A DNA stretch of 10,626 nucleotides from Spirochaeta sp. (lineage in GTDB: Bacteria > Spirochaetota > Spirochaetia > DSM-27196 > Alkalispirochaetaceae). Location of the stretch: NCBI GenBank assembly GCA_027859055.1, contig JAQIBO010000228.1:1-10626 (forward strand), read 5' to 3'. The notes below the pieces were generated by a model. It searched no databases and was not told the DNA's origin. It was given only the letters and a program-made list of their open reading frames with translations. The position numbers were made by a program, and so were the translations under genes. This document shows, piece after piece, positions 6,668 to 10,626 of the stretch. Numbering within the stretch: position 1 is the stretch's first letter; each line of letters starts with the position of its first letter.

Positions 6668-7547
6668 ACTGTTTTCCGACCTGGTTCCGACGTTTCCTCC
6701 CAGAGGGTTTGATTCGGAACGTACGGCGGACCGCGACGTTTTCGTCGATACGATCTGGAACTTTTATCGCCGGGCGAAGCGGGAAATGGTGTGGCGTGAC
6801 GACACATCGCCGTACGCGGTGTTCGTTTCCGAGGTTATGCTTCAACAGACGCAGGTATCCCGCGTGGCGATCAAGTTCCCCCCGTTCGTGCAGCGGTTTC
6901 CCGACTTTGCGACTCTGGCGGGATCACCTCTCTCTGAGGTGCTCGCGATGTGGACCGGACTCGGATACAACCGACGAGCCCGGTTTTTACACCGGTCGGC
7001 ACAGCTGATCATCGACGAACACGGCGGGACGTTGCCTGACACGCCGGAGGAGTTGGTGATGCTCCCCGGCATCGGGCCGAACACCGCCGGGTCGGTCGCT
7101 GCGTTTGCATACAACCGGCCGGTCGTCTTTATTGAAACGAACATACGGCGCGTGTTCATTTCCGCGTTCTTTCCCGAAACCGAGGCGGTCCACGACCGGA
7201 TGATCCTGCCCATCGTGGAACAGACGCTGCAACGGGATAATCCGCGGGAGTGGTACTGGGCGCTTATGGACGTGGGCGTGGCCCTGGCGCGGAGCAGCGG
7301 GAACGCGAACCGACGGAGCGTTCATTACGCCCGCCAATCCGCGTTTGAAAACAGTGACCGGCAACTGCGCGGGCGTATTTTGCGCATCCTCACCGAGCGG
7401 GGAGGAATGTGCGCCGAGGAACTCCCGGAATACACCGGCTTTCCGGAAGACCGGGTGATTCTCGCCGTCGATGCTCTGGAACGGGAAGAGCTGGTTCGGC
7501 GTCGACGCGACGACGACGCGACGCGGGTTGTGATCAACGACGGATAA
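6654..7547 (+). CDS. MutY-like HhH-GPD DNA glycosylase lacking the iron-sulfur cluster
   Basis: This 297-residue protein belongs to the HhH-GPD DNA repair superfamily and is closest to A/G-specific adenine glycosylases. Seen: PYAVFVSEVMLQQTQVSRV, the MutY catalytic-helix motif with Glu60 in the place of the catalytic Glu; MWTGLGYNRRARFLH; the helix-hairpin-helix LPGIGPNTAGSVA (137-149); and FIETNIRRVF, where Glu161 sits at the position of the catalytic Asp of MutY and endonuclease III. After MDVGVALA the expected C-x6-C-x2-C-x5-C cluster ligands are absent; the region reads NANRRSVHYARQSAFENSDRQ and the only cysteine is residue 253. The last 60 residues resemble a small winged helix rather than the NUDIX-like 8-oxoG-recognition domain. 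Start choice: ATG 6654 overlaps trpS by 14 nt but has a poor ribosome site; TTG 6627 has AAGGCGG 6 nt upstream and would add nine residues. Substrate specificity is uncertain. Confidence 0.85.
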   Translation: MEQAELFSDLVPTFPPRGFDSERTADRDVFVDTIWNFYRRAKREMVWRDDTSPYAVFVSEVMLQQTQVSRVAIKFPPFVQRFPDFATLAGSPLSEVLAMWTGLGYNRRARFLHRSAQLIIDEHGGTLPDTPEELVMLPGIGPNTAGSVAAFAYNRPVVFIETNIRRVFISAFFPETEAVHDRMILPIVEQTLQRDNPREWYWALMDVGVALARSSGNANRRSVHYARQSAFENSDRQLRGRILRILTERGGMCAEELPEYTGFPEDRVILAVDALEREELVRRRRDDDATRVVINDG

Positions 7548-7566
7548 CCGGGAAAGCGAACCGGGG

Positions 7567-9366
7567 TCACCGTAAGGACGCCGCGTCCGCCGCGGCTTCG
7601 ACGAGTTCCCGATGCCAGCTGATGAGCCGGTCAAGCAGCGCCGTGTCATCTCCTTCACAGTCCGCGAGAACGCGAAAGACCGGTTCCGTTCCGCTGCCGC
7701 GCATCCATACCGCGGCGCGGTCCACACCGTGTTCGTCGAAGAACACAACGCGAAACCCGCCGCGTTCCTCTCCTGAGCGCGCACCGGCTCCGCCGCGCGC
7801 CGTGGTGCCCTCGTAGTTCATGATTCGATGGTTGATTGGCGTTCCGTACCGTCCTTCGAGGTCGGGGAGAATACGGGAAAGCGCCTCCGGGAGCTGTGCC
7901 TCATAGCGCGCCTTGAGGTCGCCGTGGCGGATCGCTCCGACGTGCATTTTGGCGCGGGGATCGTCTGTTGCGATCGTTTCAAAGCGAGGCAACCGTTCCA
8001 GCAGATTCAGGAACGTTTCCGCCGCGGGTGCTGTGCCGTCCCAATGGGATGCGAGGGAAAACGAGTGAAGCTTCACCAGCGCAAGAAGGGTGCTCATCGG
8101 GTCCCGAACCGTCGCCGGCGGGGTTATGTTGCCACCGTTGGAACCCTCTCCCAGAATTGCGACGACCCACCCCTCATCGGTAAGCTCCCGGGCGCGTTGC
8201 ACCACGTTCGCTTCCCCCACCTCAGCCCGTTCCAGGGTGGCGCCGAAATGGTCGCAGATCCGGTCGATTCGCAGCGAGGTCGGGCCGTTGGCGACCACCG
8301 CGACCCGCTCGGGCACCACGTTGCACTCCCGCAGCCAGGCAAGTTCGATCATCACAACGAGGGCAAAGACGCTTTGGGCGTCCAGCGGAACGCTTCCGCG
8401 GACCGGGTCATGAAACACGAGGTTGCCCCGGTCGCCGTCGTTGTCGGGAACGTAGGCGACCTGAAACGCCGGGTCGAGACGGTTGTGCTTATTGCGGAGC
8501 TCTGCAGCATCAGACAGCCCGTCGCCCTCCGGCAGAATCTGGTGGGCGAACGTTCCGGAAATGTCGTTGTAGACGGCAAGTCGCACGCCCAGTTCCGCGA
8601 GAAAAGAGCGGTCGATAGATTCACATCGGGCGCTGCCGTTGAGCTCCGCGACGACGCCGAGGGGACGGACGGCGAGTTGATCCCGGATAGCGCTAACAAA
8701 CTCGGCGTCGCTGAATGGAGAGGGACCGCGGCCGACGCGTAATGAGAACGCGCGGTACGCCGATAACGCGTCGGACTTGGCGGTATCCCTGTCACGGAAG
8801 ATGCGTTCCATATACGGAGCAGGCACACGTGCAACCGCCTCGCCGATCCGTTTGACCTGTTCATCGTCGAGGGCAACCGCACGAAACCGTTCGATAAGGG
8901 GATACGCCGCGCTTCCCGGCATGACCGCTCCGTCGGCGAATCCCATCTTGAGACCATTGTGGCCAGGCGGGTTGTGGCTTGCGGAGATGTAAAAAAAACC
9001 GGCGCATGCAGGATCCTGGCGGGTGTAGTTCATCAGTTCCGGTGCAGCACTGACCCCAAGCCAGCGAACTGATACGGACTGCGAGTAAAACGCCCGTATC
9101 GCCGTGTCCGCTATCATCGGTCCCGTCGGGCGTGTGTCGGTTCCGACAACTACCATCGGGGGGGGGCCCGGTGCGCGCCGCTTCAGCTCCTCGGCAAACG
9201 CTACCGCTGCGGCGGCAACAAGATCGCGGTGGTGTCGGGAGATCACCGGTTCCATTGAGTGATCGTCTGTTCCGAACACGCCGCGCCATCCCGAGGCGCT
9301 CAGGACCATCGCATCCAGTTCCTCGCGTCGCGATCGGTTCTCAGCATTGATTTCTTGGATATCCAT
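7567..9366 (-). CDS. Alpha-D-phosphohexomutase (phosphoglucomutase/phosphomannomutase type)
   Basis: The 599-residue enzyme interconverts hexose 1- and 6-phosphates through a phosphoserine. It therefore links glycolysis with sugar-nucleotide or storage-polysaccharide synthesis. The four family signatures are in order: the phosphoserine loop ISASHNPPGHNG with Ser130, the metal loop DNDGDRG (308-314), the sugar-binding loop GEGSNGGN (406-413), and the phosphate-binding loop MRGSGTEPVFRV (about 555-566). The length exceeds the roughly 450-residue PMM/PGM type and fits the longer PGM forms. The choice between glucose and mannose cannot be made safely. The ATG at 9366 keeps the helix before VLSASGWRGVFG but has no ribosome site. 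ATG 9309 has GAGGAA 9 nt upstream and would give 580 residues, so the start is open. The gene converges on the glycosylase gene with a 19-nt gap, and diverges from the receiver gene across 70 nt. A run of nine G (C on the coding strand) encodes part of GPPP near residue 68. Confidence 0.9.
   Translation of the reverse strand: MDIQEINAENRSRREELDAMVLSASGWRGVFGTDDHSMEPVISRHHRDLVAAAAVAFAEELKRRAPGPPPMVVVGTDTRPTGPMIADTAIRAFYSQSVSVRWLGVSAAPELMNYTRQDPACAGFFYISASHNPPGHNGLKMGFADGAVMPGSAAYPLIERFRAVALDDEQVKRIGEAVARVPAPYMERIFRDRDTAKSDALSAYRAFSLRVGRGPSPFSDAEFVSAIRDQLAVRPLGVVAELNGSARCESIDRSFLAELGVRLAVYNDISGTFAHQILPEGDGLSDAAELRNKHNRLDPAFQVAYVPDNDGDRGNLVFHDPVRGSVPLDAQSVFALVVMIELAWLRECNVVPERVAVVANGPTSLRIDRICDHFGATLERAEVGEANVVQRARELTDEGWVVAILGEGSNGGNITPPATVRDPMSTLLALVKLHSFSLASHWDGTAPAAETFLNLLERLPRFETIATDDPRAKMHVGAIRHGDLKARYEAQLPEALSRILPDLEGRYGTPINHRIMNYEGTTARGGAGARSGEERGGFRVVFFDEHGVDRAAVWMRGSGTEPVFRVLADCEGDDTALLDRLISWHRELVEAAADAASLR
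9158..9166. repeat. G9 homopolymer inside the phosphohexomutase gene
   Basis: Nine consecutive G on the + strand (C9 on the coding strand) encode the Gly-Pro-Pro-Pro stretch just before MVVVGTDTRP. A change of one base here would destroy the frame before the active-site serine. The frame is intact as given. Confidence 0.7.
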
Positions 9367-9373
9367 CCACGCA

Positions 9374-9382
9374 ATTATAGCA
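9374..9382 (-). promoter_or_regulatory. Extended -10 promoter of the phosphohexomutase gene
   Basis: Read on the - strand this is TGCTATAAT: a perfect TATAAT with the TGn extension that lets sigma-70 type polymerase work with a weak -35. Upstream at 16-17 nt only a poor -35 match (CTTTCA or TTTCAA) is seen. Transcription would start at about 9367, directly before ATG 9366, or give a 58-nt leader if ATG 9309 is used. Confidence 0.65.
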
Positions 9383-9398
9383 ATACCCTTGATTTTTG

Positions 9399-9406
9399 AA
9401 AGGAGG
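9399..9406 (+). promoter_or_regulatory. Strong Shine-Dalgarno sequence without a normal start codon
   Basis: AAAGGAGG is the best ribosome-binding sequence in the window, yet no ATG, GTG or TTG follows at usable distance. Six bases later come two ATA codons (9413 and 9416) in frame with the receiver gene, which has its own site and ATG further on. It could be a standby ribosome site, serve a rare ATA start, or be chance. Confidence 0.4.
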
Positions 9407-9422
9407 AAACCAATAATAGCCC

Positions 9423-9430
9423 GAAAGGAA
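9423..9430 (+). promoter_or_regulatory. Ribosome binding site of the receiver protein gene
   Basis: GAAAGGAA ends 6 nt before ATG 9437 and fixes that start. The frame is open further upstream to ATT/TTG-type codons near 9347, but that region overlaps the divergent promoter and gives no receiver-like residues. Confidence 0.75.
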
Positions 9431-9436
9431 TTCTGT

Positions 9437-10579
9437 ATGAAGAAAATTCTGGTCATCGATGAGTCCCAGCTGTTTCGCGATTATCTGAAAAAGAAACTGG
9501 AAGATTACGGGTTTGAGGTTTCTGTGGCGGTCAGCGGTCTCGACGGGGCGTCGAAACTTCGCTCACTGACGCCGGACCTTCTGATTACCGATTACCATCT
9601 GACAAGGAAATCCGCGGTTGATCTGCTGAAAGAGAAACACGCCGACCCGAACACCAAGGGAATTCCGGTGATCGTCGCTTCCGCAAAAATGGAGCGAGAT
9701 GCCCTCGTTGAGGTTGCCCGCTATAACGTCAAGAAGTTTCTTGCCAAGCCGATTCGGGTGGACGCGTTGCTGAAAGCGGTGAGTGACGTGCTTGACGTTC
9801 CGGTGAGTATCGACACGACACCGTGTATTATCGAGGCCCACGTAAATGAGGACATAATCTTTGTTGAAGTAGCGCAGGGTCTGAATCGGGAAAAAATCGA
9901 TCTGCTTCACTACAAAATTGAAGAACTCATGGATCTGTACGAGCTCAAAAATCCGAAAGTGCTGGTCATGATGACGAGTATCGAGGTTTCCACCGCCGAT
10001 TCAATCAAGCTTTCCGCGCTGTTTTCTACCCTGATGGAAGCTACCGGGGCGATGAAAAAGTACACGAAGGTGCTGACACAGAGCGAATACGTGAAAGAGT
10101 TCCTCGAGAGCCGCGGCGAGTACACCGGTATAGATGTCACTGACAGTCTGGAGTCCGCGATGGACGGTCTCCTTGGCAAAAAGACCGGCGGTCCGATTCT
10201 GGAACCCGGTGCGGATGCCCGCGACGATGTTGTACAGACAAGCGCTCCCAAGAAGAAGAAAAAGGAAGCGATCAACATGCGCTTCCAGGAGGAGCAGAAG
10301 CACACCTTTGATCTCTCATCCCTTGGAGACTCGGTACAGATTTCCATCGTAGACGATGATGAAATTATCCAGGAGCTGATTCGGACCGCTTTTTCCGATA
10401 CGGAGTTCAGGATACAGGCGTATGGCAACGGGAAAGAATTTCTCAACGGTGAGGACAGTCTTGAGTCGGACCTGGTGTTTCTTGACCTCATGATGCCGGA
10501 GATGGATGGATTTCAGGTACTGCAGAAGATCAAGCAGACCGAGAAGCGGCCGCGGGTGATCGTTTTGTGCGCCCATTAG
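9437..10579 (+). CDS. Response regulator: receiver, STAS-like domain, truncated second receiver
   Basis: The reading frame gives 380 residues. Residues 1-121 are a receiver domain beginning MKKILVIDES, with acidic pocket Asp8/Glu9, phosphoacceptor Asp52 (LLITDYHL), Ser82 in VIVASAK and Lys104 in FLAKP, so it should be phosphorylated by a histidine kinase. Residues about 128-247 look STAS-like (anti-sigma antagonist fold): a strand, a helix, the strand PKVLVMMTSIEV, then TADSIKLSAL, where Asp188-Ser189 resemble the DSSG phosphorylation site. This assignment is by pattern only. A KKKKK linker (272-276) follows. Residues 299-380 begin a second receiver with Asp306-308 and Asp350 in FLDLMMPEMDGF, but it ends at VIVLCAH, after the fourth strand, losing the conserved Lys and last helix. 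There is no DNA-binding or enzymatic output domain. The codons past the stop still look receiver-like, so this may be a disrupted or misread gene. The partner kinase is not in the window. Confidence 0.8.
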   Translation: MKKILVIDESQLFRDYLKKKLEDYGFEVSVAVSGLDGASKLRSLTPDLLITDYHLTRKSAVDLLKEKHADPNTKGIPVIVASAKMERDALVEVARYNVKKFLAKPIRVDALLKAVSDVLDVPVSIDTTPCIIEAHVNEDIIFVEVAQGLNREKIDLLHYKIEELMDLYELKNPKVLVMMTSIEVSTADSIKLSALFSTLMEATGAMKKYTKVLTQSEYVKEFLESRGEYTGIDVTDSLESAMDGLLGKKTGGPILEPGADARDDVVQTSAPKKKKKEAINMRFQEEQKHTFDLSSLGDSVQISIVDDDEIIQELIRTAFSDTEFRIQAYGNGKEFLNGEDSLESDLVFLDLMMPEMDGFQVLQKIKQTEKRPRVIVLCAH

Positions 10580-10602
10580 CAACGGGGTGAGGTTATGCAG
10601 GC

Positions 10603-10612
10603 GGGGGGGGGG
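10603..10612. repeat. G10 homopolymer just after the receiver gene stop
   Basis: Ten consecutive G lie 24 nt after the stop of the receiver gene. With nine G instead of ten, the frame of the preceding gene would run on into Phe-Met-Ile-Val, which suits the fifth strand of a receiver domain. The run may be a slippage site or an error in the sequence near its end. Confidence 0.7.
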
Positions 10613-10626
10613 CTTTATGATTGTAC

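Noticed and set aside
7548..7566. Possible bidirectional terminator between the convergent glycosylase and phosphohexomutase genes
   Set aside because: Only 19 nt separate the genes. They contain a direct repeat of AACCGGG (partly in the stop codon) but no inverted repeat or T run.
7828..8742. A 304-codon open frame on the + strand opposite the phosphohexomutase gene
   Set aside because: It runs antisense to three of the four phosphohexomutase signature loops; it has no domain pattern and its start lacks a ribosome site.
10595..10626. A new gene starting at ATG 10595 after GGTGAGG
   Set aside because: The reading MQAGGGLYDC is short, runs through the G10 tract, and the same bases are better explained as the lost end of the preceding receiver domain.

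Overview
The window holds nine protein-coding genes packed with little spacing, and I see no tRNA, rRNA, CRISPR array or insertion sequence. Base composition is moderately GC-rich, codon use looks uniform, and no part looks foreign. The gene set and protein style fit a Gram-negative-type bacterium, and my best guess is a free-living spirochaete (Spirochaeta-like). That guess rests on the look of the phosphohexomutase, the TrpRS and the receiver protein. No single marker proves it.

Positions 1-4182 (+) are a pyruvate dehydrogenase operon: the 3' part of the E1 alpha gene, then E1 beta, E2 with a single lipoyl domain, and E3. Gaps between genes are 26, 6 and 19 nt, and each internal gene has a clear Shine-Dalgarno sequence. 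Together the products convert pyruvate, CoA and NAD+ to acetyl-CoA, CO2 and NADH. The E1 and lipoyl sequences look like the mitochondrial/alphaproteobacterial heterotetrameric type.

Positions 4183-4335 are a 153-nt spacer with two strong hairpins and a possible promoter. It leads into a second + strand group: an AI-2E-family membrane protein, tryptophanyl-tRNA synthetase, and a MutY-like DNA glycosylase that overlaps the end of trpS. The glycosylase has lost the iron-sulfur cysteines and the NUDIX-like domain, and has Glu where the catalytic Asp normally sits.

Positions 7567-9366 (-) encode a large alpha-D-phosphohexomutase, convergent with the glycosylase gene and divergent from the last gene. 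Its promoter has a perfect extended -10 element placed so close to the first ATG that the mRNA may be leaderless.

Positions 9437-10579 (+) encode a regulator with an N-terminal receiver, a STAS-like middle domain, a basic linker and a second receiver that stops early. The codons after the stop still read like receiver sequence, and a run of ten G follows. This is either a genuinely broken gene or sequence error near the window end. It and the receiver-STAS-receiver layout are the points I would look at first, followed by the cluster-less glycosylase.
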